The position numbers and the translations under genes are program-made. This document shows positions 1 through 8,784 of a stretch of 64,000 nucleotides of DNA, piece after piece. Under the pieces are notes generated by a model. The model worked only from the letters and a program-made list of their open reading frames with translations, was not told the DNA's origin and searched no databases. Positions within the stretch are counted from its first letter, which is position 1. Each line of letters starts with the position of its first letter. The stretch is from Flavobacterium tegetincola DSM 22377 (GTDB lineage: Bacteria; Bacteroidota; Bacteroidia; Flavobacteriales; Flavobacteriaceae). Location: the NCBI RefSeq assembly GCF_000425485.1, contig NZ_KE384385.1, positions 143,105-207,104 on the forward strand. Reading direction: 5' to 3'.

Positions 1-647
1 TTTTCGCCACCTGAGCGAGAAGGCCAGTGATTTACAATAAAATGCATTTCTTCACCGTCCAATAAACCAGTAACTAATAATTGGTCACGTGTATAAATTC
101 TTTTGCTTGTTGCGTCAAAATTTACATTTGGCTTGTCCGACTCTTCGGCATCTTTTTCCTCTTTTTTAGAAGTGTCCGCTTCATTTTGGTATACATATAA
201 AGGAACATTAATATAGCTCGTAGGTTTAAAATGCTTTTTCTGGTATAAGAATCCTACATCAATCCCTCGCTTATCAGGCGAATCAAAGTGTACAATACCG
301 TAATCCTTGCTTGCGATTTGAGGATTTTTTACTAAATCTTCTAGCACCCCTTTGTTTTCCACTTCACAAACTCCTAAGATAGTTGGCGATTCTTTTTGTT
401 GGTCATTAGTTCCAATTCCTACAATAACTCGGGCTAAATTATTTAGCTTCTGCTTGTATTTTTTGGATGTCCAACCGTTTTGCGGCAAATATTCTTCGTC
501 ATAATTTGCTTGATTAATGGTGTCAAATAAATTTTCTACGTTATAAAACGCTACAGTATGTATCTTAAATTTTTTATCCTGAGCATGCACCTGAGACATT
601 GCAAAGGCAAGAAATAAAGACAGAAAGATCGATTTTTTCAATTTCAT
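1..647 (-). CDS. Secreted endonuclease/exonuclease/phosphatase (EEP) family protein, C-terminus cut by window edge
   Basis: The reading frame runs off the left edge; 215 residues from the start are visible. It begins with a signal peptide (positive start, hydrophobic core, end near VHAQ), so the product is exported. Landmarks of the EEP fold follow: FYNVENLF with the metal-binding Asn near residue 35, GVCEVEN with the catalytic-type Glu, a FDSPDKRGIDVGF strand, and VNHWPSRSGGE near the cut. Family members hydrolyse phosphodiester or phosphomonoester bonds in nucleic acids, sugars or lipids; the substrate cannot be told from the sequence. The gene is divergent from the TonB receptor and DUF5689 lipoprotein, and related triplets occur in other flavobacteria as far as I recall, which suggests extracellular nucleic-acid or phosphate use. 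Confidence 0.85.
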   Translation of the reverse strand, partial: MKLKKSIFLSLFLAFAMSQVHAQDKKFKIHTVAFYNVENLFDTINQANYDEEYLPQNGWTSKKYKQKLNNLARVIVGIGTNDQQKESPTILGVCEVENKGVLEDLVKNPQIASKDYGIVHFDSPDKRGIDVGFLYQKKHFKPTSYINVPLYVYQNEADTSKKEEKDAEESDKPNVNFDATSKRIYTRDQLLVTGLLDGEEMHFIVNHWPSRSGGE

Positions 648-722
648 AAATATCTAATATTATTTAAGTGTGAAGTTTAACAGAAACTTGGCTGTAAAAG
701 TAATTATATTTAATTAATAATG

Positions 723-730
723 TAACTTTG
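723..730 (+). promoter_or_regulatory. Bacteroidetes-type -7 box ahead of the TonB receptor
   Basis: TAACTTTG matches TAnnTTTG and ends 53 bases before the receptor start. No TTTG -33 box is seen at the usual 19-20 base distance. Confidence 0.4.
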
Positions 731-783
731 TCGCCGTTAAGAAAAGATTATTTTAACATAAAAGGATTAAATTAAATTTATTT

Positions 784-3612
784 ATGAAAAAGCTTGTAAT
801 TAGTATGTTCTTTGTGCTGCAAGTTGTTTTTGCTTGGTCACAAGACAAAACAGCCGGAGTTACTGGGAAAGTTGTTGATTCAAAAACGCAAAAACCTTTA
901 GAAAATGTAGTGACTTCTATTGAAAACACCACATTTACCGCTTTGACAAATAGCGAAGGTCAGTTTGTTTTTGATGCAGTTGTGGTTGGTGATCAATTAT
1001 TAGAAATTAACAGTGCTGGTTATGCCAGACAATTGATTTCAATTTCTGTTACAGAAGGTAGTGTTTTGGATTTAGGAACTATTATGCTTGAAGAAGACAT
1101 TACGTCTGAACAACAACTTAGTCTTATTACACTTACAGAAAATGATTTAGGAGACGACAATAGTGGATCCGAAAGTACTGCTGGTTTACTTCAAGCCAGT
1201 CGTGATGTATTTCAACAAGCTGCTGCTTTTAATTGGGGTCAAGCCCGATTTAGAATTAGAGGTCTTGATAATGAGTACGGTAAAACGATGATTAATGGTA
1301 TTTCTATGGATAAGGTGTATGATGGTCGACCTCAGTATGCTAACTGGGGAGGCTTGAACGACGCTACTAGAAATCAAGAATTTACAATGGGATCTGCTCC
1401 TTCTGCTTACACTTTTGGTGGTGCTTTGGGAACACAAGAAATCAACACAAGAGCTTCGATCTACCGTCCTGGTTCTAGAATTTCGTTTTCAAATACTAAT
1501 ACCAATTATAGTTTCAGAACTATGGCTACTCACGCCTCTGGAATGGATAAAAACGGTTGGGCTTATGTAATTTCAGCTTCTAGACGTTGGGCACAAGAAG
1601 GTTACTTTGAAGGAACAGACTATGCTGCAAATTCATTCTTTGCTGCTGTTGAAAAGAAAATTAACGACAACCATAGCTTAAATTTTACTGCCATTTATGC
1701 ACAAAACAGTCGTGGAAAAAACTCTCCAAATAGCGATGAGATAAACGACTTAGCAGGTGTAAAATATAACTCCTATTGGGGATACCAAGACGGTAAGAAA
1801 AGAAATTCAAGAGATAAAGATGTTGAAGAACCTATTTTTATCTTAAGTCATTACTGGAAAATTTCTGATAAAACCGATTTGAACACCAATGTAGCTTATC
1901 AATTTGGCTCTATTTCAAACAGCCGTTTAGACTATAATGGAACAAGAAACCCAGATCCTACATATTATAGAAATTTACCAAGTTATTTTTCTACATTTCA
2001 CGATAACACAACCGGAGAATATTTAGGAAACACACCTGAAAATATGTTGCTAGCTGATGCTAATCGTGAATCATTTTTAGCAAACAGACAAATCAATTGG
2101 GATGAATTATACCGTGCTAATCAAGAACAATTATCAGGAGAAAGTTTAGCTATTTTATATGAAGATACTACAGAAGATAGACAATGGACTGCTAACGCAC
2201 TTTTAGCTTCACAATTGTCTGACAATATCATTTTCAACGGTGGTTTTAACTATCGTAAATTACGTTCTGAAAACTTTCAAAATGTACTTGATTTATTAGG
2301 TGGACAATACTACCTTGATATTGATACTTTTTTACTACAAAAAGGCGGTGGAAGAGAACAATCTGATTTAGCTAATCCAGATCGAAAAGTGGTTGAAGGA
2401 GATAAATTTGGATACCGTTATTTACTTCATGCCGACGTGGTTGATGCATTTACACAGTTTAAATTTAGCTATAATAAAGTAGATTTTTATTTGGCTCAAT
2501 CATTTTCTAGAAGTCAGTACCAAAGAGAAGGTATCTATCAAAATGGAAACTACCCTACAACTTCAAAGGGAGACAGTAAGAAAGTCATTTTTGAAAACTT
2601 CGGTTTTAAAGGAGGTATGACATATAAAATTACGGGTCGTAACTTTTTAGACTTCAACGGAGCTTACATGACAAAAGCGCCTTCAATGAGAAATACTTTT
2701 CCTAATGTAAGACTGAACAATAATATTGTTGAAGATTTGCAAAGTGAAGCGATCGTAAGTGCTGACGCAAGTTACATCATTCGTACTCCAAAATTGAAAG
2801 CCAAAATAACTGGATATTTTTCAAGAATTAGTAATTCAACAGACATTGCATTTTATTTTGCCGAAGGAATTGGAATCATTGACGAAACTACTAATGCTTT
2901 AGTAAGTGGAAATGGAAATGCTTTTGTTGCAGAAATCGTTACAGGTTTAACAAAGCAAAATATGGGTGGGGAATTTGGTATTGAATATCAATTTACTTCA
3001 ACTATTAAAGGTACAGCCACTGCAGCTTACGGACAATATACTTACGCAAGCAACCCAAATGTAAAATTAAACGTAGATACTAATAGATCCGTAGTAGATT
3101 ATGGTAGTGCTACAATGAAAGATTACAAACAACCGGGTATGCCGCAACAAGCATATGCTGTAGGAATAGAATATAGAGATCCTAAATATTGGTGGATTGG
3201 TGCAAATGCCAATTATCTTGCCGATAACTACTTAGATATTTCTCCATTATTAAGAACTGATAACTTCTTTAAAAATGCAAATGACCCAGACGGTTTCCCA
3301 TTTGCTGGAGCTACTGAAGAAGCAGGAAGAGAATTGTTAAAGCAAGAAAAATTTGATCCAGTTACTTTACTTAACTTAGTAGGTGGAAAATCTTGGAGAA
3401 CCAATTCTAAGAACAGAAATACAATTGGATTCTTTGCAAGTGTTAATAATGTACTAGATAAAACGTATAAAACAGGTGGTTTCGAACAAGCTAGAAATGC
3501 AAATTTCGAACAATTGTCTCAAGACATGCAAGGCCCTGCTCGTTCATTTGGTCCTAAATATTTCTACGGTTACGGACGAACTTATTTCGTTAACGTATAT
3601 TATAACTTCTAA
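784..3612 (+). CDS. TonB-dependent outer membrane receptor with carboxypeptidase-like N-terminal domain
   Basis: 942 residues. A signal peptide ends near AWSQ, then a carboxypeptidase-regulatory-like beta-sandwich (about residues 25-108, GVTGKVVDSKTQKPLENV), then a plug domain with FRIRGLDNEYGKTMINGI, then a long aromatic-rich beta-barrel ending in the terminal aromatic residues FVNVYYNF typical of outer membrane proteins. Such receptors import large or scarce substrates using energy from TonB-ExbBD. The DUF5689 lipoprotein starts 18 bases downstream and is surely co-transcribed, and the divergent EEP nuclease gene suggests a product of nucleic-acid or phosphoester cleavage as ligand. The substrate itself is not visible in the sequence. 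Confidence 0.92.
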   Translation: MKKLVISMFFVLQVVFAWSQDKTAGVTGKVVDSKTQKPLENVVTSIENTTFTALTNSEGQFVFDAVVVGDQLLEINSAGYARQLISISVTEGSVLDLGTIMLEEDITSEQQLSLITLTENDLGDDNSGSESTAGLLQASRDVFQQAAAFNWGQARFRIRGLDNEYGKTMINGISMDKVYDGRPQYANWGGLNDATRNQEFTMGSAPSAYTFGGALGTQEINTRASIYRPGSRISFSNTNTNYSFRTMATHASGMDKNGWAYVISASRRWAQEGYFEGTDYAANSFFAAVEKKINDNHSLNFTAIYAQNSRGKNSPNSDEINDLAGVKYNSYWGYQDGKKRNSRDKDVEEPIFILSHYWKISDKTDLNTNVAYQFGSISNSRLDYNGTRNPDPTYYRNLPSYFSTFHDNTTGEYLGNTPENMLLADANRESFLANRQINWDELYRANQEQLSGESLAILYEDTTEDRQWTANALLASQLSDNIIFNGGFNYRKLRSENFQNVLDLLGGQYYLDIDTFLLQKGGGREQSDLANPDRKVVEGDKFGYRYLLHADVVDAFTQFKFSYNKVDFYLAQSFSRSQYQREGIYQNGNYPTTSKGDSKKVIFENFGFKGGMTYKITGRNFLDFNGAYMTKAPSMRNTFPNVRLNNNIVEDLQSEAIVSADASYIIRTPKLKAKITGYFSRISNSTDIAFYFAEGIGIIDETTNALVSGNGNAFVAEIVTGLTKQNMGGEFGIEYQFTSTIKGTATAAYGQYTYASNPNVKLNVDTNRSVVDYGSATMKDYKQPGMPQQAYAVGIEYRDPKYWWIGANANYLADNYLDISPLLRTDNFFKNANDPDGFPFAGATEEAGRELLKQEKFDPVTLLNLVGGKSWRTNSKNRNTIGFFASVNNVLDKTYKTGGFEQARNANFEQLSQDMQGPARSFGPKYFYGYGRTYFVNVYYNF

Positions 3613-3630
3613 TAAAATAAAAATTATCAT

Positions 3631-5088
3631 ATGAAAACAAATTTTTTAAAATCAATCTTTTTCGTAGCATTATCAGCAGCTCTTTTTACGAGTTGTGTAA
3701 ATGATGACGATTATTCAATTCCAAATTTGGAATGTAATGAGCCGGTAATTACCTCAACAGTGAAAACCGTTCAAGCTATATATGACCAAGCTACACCTGT
3801 TGCAACTTTATACCAAGCAGACGATGTAATTGAAGCGCATGTAGTTTCAAGTGATCAAGGAGGTAACTTCTACAAAATCATTTACATGAATTCCATGGAC
3901 GGTGAGATCGGATTCAGTGTAGCTGTTAATCAAGTAAGTACTTTTACTGATTACGCGGTTGGAAGAAAAGTATACGTTAAACTTAAAGGTTTATACACTC
4001 AAATCAGAAACAACACACTTCAAATTGGTGCTCTTTTTAATGGAAATGTGGGTCAAATTGCAACTACAGAATACAAGAAAGCAGTAGTTAGAGCATGTGA
4101 AGTAGTGGAAGAATCTACATTAGTAAACGAACTTACTTTAACAGACATCAATGACAGCAATCTTGGAAAACTAATTGAATTTGTTGATGTACAATTTGCT
4201 GATGATGCATTAGGTCAAAATTACTACAATGCAACTAATGTGGTAGGTGGAGAAACAAATCTAATCATTACAAATGCAGAAGGTAAAACATTAATTTTCA
4301 GAACAGGTTCATTCGCTAAATATGCAGGTATAGCAGTTTCTCCAAACAGCGGAAGAATTAGAGGTATCTTGACAAAATTTGGTTCTACTTATCAATTTGT
4401 AGCACGATACGCTTCAGACATTAAATTGACAGAGCCGCGTCTTACAGCAGGCGGTGGAGATACAGGTGGTGGAGACACTGGCGGTGGAGATACTGGCGGA
4501 GGAACTACTGACCCAACAGGTCCAGTTAGCGCACCAACAGGATCTATTTTCTTCGGTGGTGGAGATTTCGAAAATTTCGCAGCATTTACTACTGCAGTTG
4601 GAACTCAATTTCCACTATCTTCAAATGCAGCTTTAAGTACTGCTACAGGAATAAGTAATAGCAACTCTTTAAAAATAACAGGTACATCAAGTTCAAATAC
4701 ATTTTTGTTTTCAGTTCCACCATTGGCAAGTTTACCTGCAAATCCAACTAAAATCATGTTCTATGTAAGAGGAACCTCTACTGGAAAATCTTTATCTATG
4801 AACATTTACAAAGCCGGAAGTGGTTATGACTGTTTCAATTTAGGAGATTTAGGAGCAACTGGAGTTACTGTTGAAAAAACAACTGTACTACAAACTACAG
4901 GATCCTCAATTGGAAGTGGTGTAAACGATTATATTGGTACAATAAATACTAATAACACTTGGGTAAAGGTGACATTAAACATTACTGGAATTCCAATTAA
5001 TACTGATCCAGGAAGTAACATTTTTGCATTAAAAATTGGAAAAGATTCTACATATGATTTACATGTTGATCATTTTACAATTCAATAA
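3631..5088 (+). CDS. DUF5689 domain lipoprotein
   Basis: 485 residues. A lipoprotein signal peptide with lipobox FTSC (Cys22) is followed by NDDDY, an acidic stretch typical of surface-exported flavobacterial lipoproteins. Residues about 35-270 have the look of DUF5689 (paired beta-rich OB-like domains with patterns such as GRKVYVKLKGLY and GRIRGIL). A Gly-Asp-Thr repeat linker covers about 274-293, then a second beta-sandwich-like domain (about 300-485) that could bind carbohydrate or another polymer. Being next to the TonB receptor, it is probably the surface ligand-binding partner, analogous to SusD-like proteins but unrelated in sequence. A strong terminator follows. Confidence 0.8.
   Translation: MKTNFLKSIFFVALSAALFTSCVNDDDYSIPNLECNEPVITSTVKTVQAIYDQATPVATLYQADDVIEAHVVSSDQGGNFYKIIYMNSMDGEIGFSVAVNQVSTFTDYAVGRKVYVKLKGLYTQIRNNTLQIGALFNGNVGQIATTEYKKAVVRACEVVEESTLVNELTLTDINDSNLGKLIEFVDVQFADDALGQNYYNATNVVGGETNLIITNAEGKTLIFRTGSFAKYAGIAVSPNSGRIRGILTKFGSTYQFVARYASDIKLTEPRLTAGGGDTGGGDTGGGDTGGGTTDPTGPVSAPTGSIFFGGGDFENFAAFTTAVGTQFPLSSNAALSTATGISNSNSLKITGTSSSNTFLFSVPPLASLPANPTKIMFYVRGTSTGKSLSMNIYKAGSGYDCFNLGDLGATGVTVEKTTVLQTTGSSIGSGVNDYIGTINTNNTWVKVTLNITGIPINTDPGSNIFALKIGKDSTYDLHVDHFTIQ
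4450..4509 (+). repeat. Four in-frame 15-base repeats encoding GGGDT linker
   Basis: Four tandem 15-base units encode Gly-Gly-Gly-Asp-Thr (the last is GGGTT) inside the DUF5689 lipoprotein. Unit number could change without breaking the frame, which would alter linker length. Confidence 0.85.
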
Positions 5089-5110
5089 TTGGTGCAACTT
5101 ATTCAATACA

Positions 5111-5144
5111 AAAAAGGCTATCGTTTATTCGATAGCCTTTTTTT
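5111..5144 (+). terminator. Rho-independent terminator after the DUF5689 gene
   Basis: A perfect stem AAAGGCTATCG / CGATAGCCTTT with a short TTTATT loop is followed by a T run. The A run on the other side means it can also stop the convergent L,D-transpeptidase transcript. Confidence 0.9.
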
Positions 5145-5165
5145 ATACCCACAATTTAAGCAAAT

Positions 5166-6752
5166 CTATTCATTTTGAATCAATAACGATTCCATCTGAG
5201 CGTCTCTCTTATAGACATCTTCGTAGAAATTTAAGTTTCCACTTCGATCCATCCACGCGGTGAAATAACCAATGTAAACAGGTATCTCACTTTTTAACGG
5301 ATACCATTTTTCTGTTCCTTTATGCATCGCTGCATCAATTTTCTCTGGCGACCAGTTGGAGTCATCTGCGAGAATGTGCTCCGCTAAATCCTTTGGTTTT
5401 GCCACACGAATACAACCGTGACTGAATGCACGCGTTTCTCTTTGAAATAAACTTTTAGAAGGCGTATCATGAAGGTAAATATTATTACTATTTGGAAAAA
5501 TAAATTTTACCAATCCCAATGAGTTTCTTACCCCTGGCTTTTGACGCACTTGTCCGTTATTCCATTCCATATTATGGTTTGCCAGATAATTACTGTTTTT
5601 CTGAATTCCGGGAAGGACTTCATTTTTAATGATACTTTGTGGAATATTCCAATAAGGACTAAATACAACGTACTTCATTTTTCCACTGAAAATAACCGTC
5701 TGATGTACCGTAGTTCCTACCACTACATCAGATTGTAAGACGACCGAATCATTCTTTATATAGGTCAATTGATATGCGGGAATATTGACTACTATATACT
5801 CTTTGTCTTGCGAAATAGTTGGCGATATCCAACGGCACCGTTCCATATTAATCATTATAGTTTTTATCCGATCCGCTACCGAAACATTCATCGCACCAAT
5901 CGTATTTTTACCCAAGGTTTTATCTACCAAGAAACCGTGACGTCTTTGAAATACGGAAACTGCATCTATTAAACTTTTATCAAAAAGTCCGCTCCCAGAA
6001 TCTTCTTTAAGATCTCCCGAAATAAAGAGTCGTTTCCGTATTTGCGTAATCAAAGCGGAACTGTCCTTAAATCTTAAACTCTTGAATTCTTCAGGCAAAA
6101 CGATGGAATCCCATCCCCCATTTTTCGCAATAATGCGATACTGCTCCAATGCTTTCTTTAGTTGGTAATATTGCTTATTGAGCTGAGTCTTTTTGTGAAC
6201 CAAACCAGGATTTGCTAATAAAGTATCTAAATAAGCAACATAAGAAGTGGGTTTGCGCTCTAAAAACCAGCCCATTTCTTCCCTCTTTTTTTGATCAGTT
6301 CCAGCCAAAACTTTATCAGTATAGAAAAAATAATAATTGGTTAAAAGCAATTCGCCTGTCAAATCAGTAGCTGAACTTTGGTACCACATCAAATCAAAAG
6401 CCTCCTTGTAAGGCAATTTTTCCGTAATTCCTTCCTCGGCAATAGAATTGATTCGGTTGTACAATACCTCGGCAGTTTCTTTGCGACCTTTGCTATCATG
6501 CCATAAATAATTAAACTTATGATTTCTGTAAGCTGCAAGTACGTCTTCTTGATATTTGACAAGTTCAGGATGGGTTTTATAAAAAGTGGCAATACCTGTG
6601 CTATCAAAAGGCTTCAATTCAGGATCAGGCTGATCCAATTTCAATTCTAACTGCTTTACCACAATAGGCTCCTCGGCTTTACATTGCCACAGCATTAAAA
6701 TAACACCTAAAATTAACACCGCACCCACAATTATTACATACTTACTTTTCAT
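5166..6752 (-). CDS. L,D-transpeptidase (YcbB/LdtD-like)
   Basis: 528 residues from the ATG at 6752; an upstream in-frame start at 6827 would overlap the divergent gene and put 25 odd residues before the membrane segment. Residues about 4-24 form one transmembrane helix or uncleaved signal. The middle holds a peptidoglycan-binding-like helical region (AVSVFQRRHGF). The YkuD catalytic domain follows, with a His-rich HDTPSKSLF segment and the SHGCIRV motif (His445, nucleophile Cys447). Such enzymes make 3-3 cross-links in peptidoglycan or attach proteins to it, in the periplasm. Length and order match the long LdtD type rather than the short ErfK type. It converges on the DUF5689 operon. Confidence 0.9.
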   Translation of the reverse strand: MKSKYVIIVGAVLILGVILMLWQCKAEEPIVVKQLELKLDQPDPELKPFDSTGIATFYKTHPELVKYQEDVLAAYRNHKFNYLWHDSKGRKETAEVLYNRINSIAEEGITEKLPYKEAFDLMWYQSSATDLTGELLLTNYYFFYTDKVLAGTDQKKREEMGWFLERKPTSYVAYLDTLLANPGLVHKKTQLNKQYYQLKKALEQYRIIAKNGGWDSIVLPEEFKSLRFKDSSALITQIRKRLFISGDLKEDSGSGLFDKSLIDAVSVFQRRHGFLVDKTLGKNTIGAMNVSVADRIKTIMINMERCRWISPTISQDKEYIVVNIPAYQLTYIKNDSVVLQSDVVVGTTVHQTVIFSGKMKYVVFSPYWNIPQSIIKNEVLPGIQKNSNYLANHNMEWNNGQVRQKPGVRNSLGLVKFIFPNSNNIYLHDTPSKSLFQRETRAFSHGCIRVAKPKDLAEHILADDSNWSPEKIDAAMHKGTEKWYPLKSEIPVYIGYFTAWMDRSGNLNFYEDVYKRDAQMESLLIQNE

Positions 6753-6818
6753 AACTAGCACTTTTTTCTGTATAAAATTACTATTTTTACTTACACTTCC
6801 GATAAGATACGAAAAATT

Positions 6819-7319
6819 ATGAAACAAGCGCTACTTCTACTTTCTCTCCTATTTACTACCCTAACAAGTCAGTGCCAAAATGTGGATCGTGAGACCAAAG
6901 CCGTTCATCAAATTATAGATTCTTGGCACAAAGCCGCTTCCGAAGCTGATTTCGCCACTTATTTTAATCTCATGTCTGACAATGCTATTTTTATCGGCAC
7001 GGATGCGACAGAGAATTGGAACAAAAAAGAATTTCAAGCGTATGCTAAACCCCATTTTGACAAAGGAAAAGCATGGAGTTTTATTCCTTTAGAACGAAAC
7101 ATCTATTTTTCTGCTGATCAAAAAACTGCTTGGTTTGACGAGCTTTTAGATACACAAATGAAAATCTGCCGCGGATCTGGTGTACTAACTAAAGTGAATA
7201 ACGAATGGAAAATTGCGCATTATGTTCTTTCCATTAATATTCCAAATGAGTTATCAAACGAAATTGTCAAAATGAAGACAGCAGTTGATGAGCAGCTGTT
7301 AAAAAGCATGCGGAAGTAA
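6819..7319 (+). CDS. Secreted NTF2-like (SnoaL-type) protein
   Basis: 166 residues with a signal peptide ending near SQCQ; the Cys there could also be a lipid site (LTSQC is a poor lipobox). The rest fits the NTF2/SnoaL cone fold: an N-terminal helix IIDSWHKAASEADFATYFNLM, then DNAIFIGTDATENWNKKEF and strands WFDELLDTQMKICRGSGVL and WKIAHYVLSI. Flavobacterial members of this family are common and mostly uncharacterised; the pocket may bind a small molecule. The gene is divergent from the L,D-transpeptidase with only 66 bases between starts, so the two may share a control region. Confidence 0.75.
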   Translation: MKQALLLLSLLFTTLTSQCQNVDRETKAVHQIIDSWHKAASEADFATYFNLMSDNAIFIGTDATENWNKKEFQAYAKPHFDKGKAWSFIPLERNIYFSADQKTAWFDELLDTQMKICRGSGVLTKVNNEWKIAHYVLSINIPNELSNEIVKMKTAVDEQLLKSMRK

Positions 7320-7670
7320 TTCCAATTTTTCTTGAAACTCACCAGCTGGTTTTTATTTTATCCTATTTTTCGATAATAGAATACCTTTTGTAATATTATT
7401 TACTGCATTGTCATACATTAAAGTGACGTACTACCTTCTTGTATGATCATTTATTTAATACCATCTCGCTTAACACAGCTTTAAAAATTAGTACTTCGGA
7501 AGGATTTAATCCCTTTTAGAAGTAAAGAAGAAGCACCACAAAATCAAAATTATTTAAAACAGTTATAAATAGAGATGAATTCTCAATTGTTTTTCATTTT
7601 TCAAAACCAAGCCTGAAAAGGAACCGTAAATAGACCTATAAACCATTGTTAAACACATAAAATCTGTAGT
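7320..7670. other. 351-base gene-free stretch
   Basis: An AT-rich gap before the membrane-anchored protein gene. I see no open frame, no good terminator and no TAnnTTTG box; ACCAGCTGGT at about 7340 is a short perfect palindrome without a loop. It presumably holds the promoter of the following pair. Confidence 0.5.
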
Positions 7671-8108
7671 ATGAAAATAAATAAGTATGTAAAAATAGCC
7701 GCAGGAAGTATTCTTGGCATCGTTCTTCTTTTATTTATTGTTTTAGTAGTGCACATAGCAACAGTTAAACCAACCGTTTATGACAATGCTACTTTGCAAA
7801 TTAGTCGCATTGACTTTAAACAACCGATTGACAGTGCGATGGCAAAGCAAATCAACCGAGACATGAAAAGTATTAAAGGTGTAAAAAATCCTTCTGTCTT
7901 TGCTGATAAAAAAGTAGTAGTTTATTACCATGATATGACCATAGCAAATTCAGAACAAGTGTATACGCAATTAATGGCAAAAGGAAATTATAATGCATCT
8001 CGCTATGTAGTTCCGGCCGCATTAGCCTCCAATGGAGTTTGTCCCGTGATGGATGAGGACAGTTTTAGCTTCAAATTTTCTAGAGGAATCCAACGAATTT
8101 TTAATTAA
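7671..8108 (+). CDS. Membrane-anchored small protein, possible ferredoxin-like (HMA-type) fold with a Cys-Pro motif
   Basis: 145 residues, not confidently recognised. One N-terminal transmembrane helix (about residues 9-29) is followed by an outward domain. The order strand (ATLQISRIDF), helix (DSAMAKQINRDMKSIKGV), strand (PSVFADKKVVVYYH), helix (SEQVYTQLMAKG) recalls the beta-alpha-beta fold of heavy-metal-associated domains, but the CxxC metal motif is absent. Near the C-terminus NGVCPVMD holds the only Cys in a Cys-Pro pair, a type of site that can bind haem in other proteins. It ends 17 bases before the globin-like lipoprotein gene and is probably co-transcribed with it, so a haem or oxygen-linked role is a reasonable guess, no more. 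Confidence 0.6.
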   Translation: MKINKYVKIAAGSILGIVLLLFIVLVVHIATVKPTVYDNATLQISRIDFKQPIDSAMAKQINRDMKSIKGVKNPSVFADKKVVVYYHDMTIANSEQVYTQLMAKGNYNASRYVVPAALASNGVCPVMDEDSFSFKFSRGIQRIFN

Positions 8109-8125
8109 CTATAAATACTTTTATT

Positions 8126-8725
8126 ATGACTAAGTTTTCAAAAATCGCACTATGTGCACTGATTATTGGTTCTAGCGCATTTTTCACTTCTTGTGACGAT
8201 GACGATGAGAACCCAACTGTAACACCAGAACTGACGCTTTATCAAAAATTAGGCGGAACTACTAAGGTAACGGATCCTAATAATACATCAATGATGATTG
8301 AGCAAGGAAGATTGAGTTTCCGTTCTGTAGTAGATTCTACTATTGTACTTATTGTTTCTGATATTGTAGCCGGAAATGAAGGAAATCTAGGAGCGCACTT
8401 TGCACCTTTAGCTGGTGAAGTTTTTGGACCAACAATGAACACAACCAATGTAGCCGTGCTAAGTAAAAATCTTACCGATTTCTTCTCTGCAAATACAGGT
8501 GGTGGAGCGACAAATACGTATTCAGGATTAAATATGGTTGATGCGCATAATCCTGCAGTTCACCCAAGAATGGGTGCCAAAGCAACTAACGCAAATTACG
8601 ACAAATTCGTTGGTTACGTAGTAGTTGCAGCTGGAAAAAATGGTGTAACTGATCCTGCATTGGTTGGCGAAGTTGGAGCTGTTTTGGAATCATTGAGATC
8701 GCCAATCGTTCAAGACCCAAGCTAA
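8126..8725 (+). CDS. Lipoprotein with a truncated-haemoglobin-like domain
   Basis: 199 residues. A lipoprotein signal with lipobox FTSC (Cys23) is followed by DDDDE, a likely surface-export signal. The remainder aligns by eye with group 1 truncated haemoglobins: LYQKLGG (38-44) matches the family start, HFAPL (91-95), then a Gly-rich turn, YSGLNMVDAH with His141 in the proximal haem-ligand position, YDKFVGYVVVAAGKNGV, and a final VGAVLESLRSPIV helix. The B-helix region is unusual: an insertion seems present and the expected Tyr is not clear. Cytoplasmic truncated globins bind O2, CO or NO; an exported lipid-anchored one is unexpected. It could also be a globin-fold protein that has lost haem. 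Confidence 0.72.
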   Translation: MTKFSKIALCALIIGSSAFFTSCDDDDENPTVTPELTLYQKLGGTTKVTDPNNTSMMIEQGRLSFRSVVDSTIVLIVSDIVAGNEGNLGAHFAPLAGEVFGPTMNTTNVAVLSKNLTDFFSANTGGGATNTYSGLNMVDAHNPAVHPRMGAKATNANYDKFVGYVVVAAGKNGVTDPALVGEVGAVLESLRSPIVQDPS

Positions 8726-8740
8726 TAATTCTAAACTATT

Positions 8741-8781
8741 AAAAATGCCATTCAATTGATTTTGAATGGCATTTTTTTTTA
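8741..8781. terminator. Bidirectional terminator between convergent genes
   Basis: Stem ATGCCATTCAA / TTGAATGGCAT with a 6-base loop and a long T run; an A run lies on the other side. It separates the globin-like gene from the convergent threonine dehydrogenase gene. Confidence 0.9.
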
Positions 8782-8784
8782 TTC

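Noticed and set aside
4454..4636. Short open frame over the GGGDT linker in another frame
   Set aside because: It exists because the 15-base repeat is open in more than one frame; no separate signals.
7339..7360. ACCAGCTGGT followed by T residues as a terminator for the NTF2-like gene
   Set aside because: The palindrome has no loop; any hairpin would have about three base pairs.
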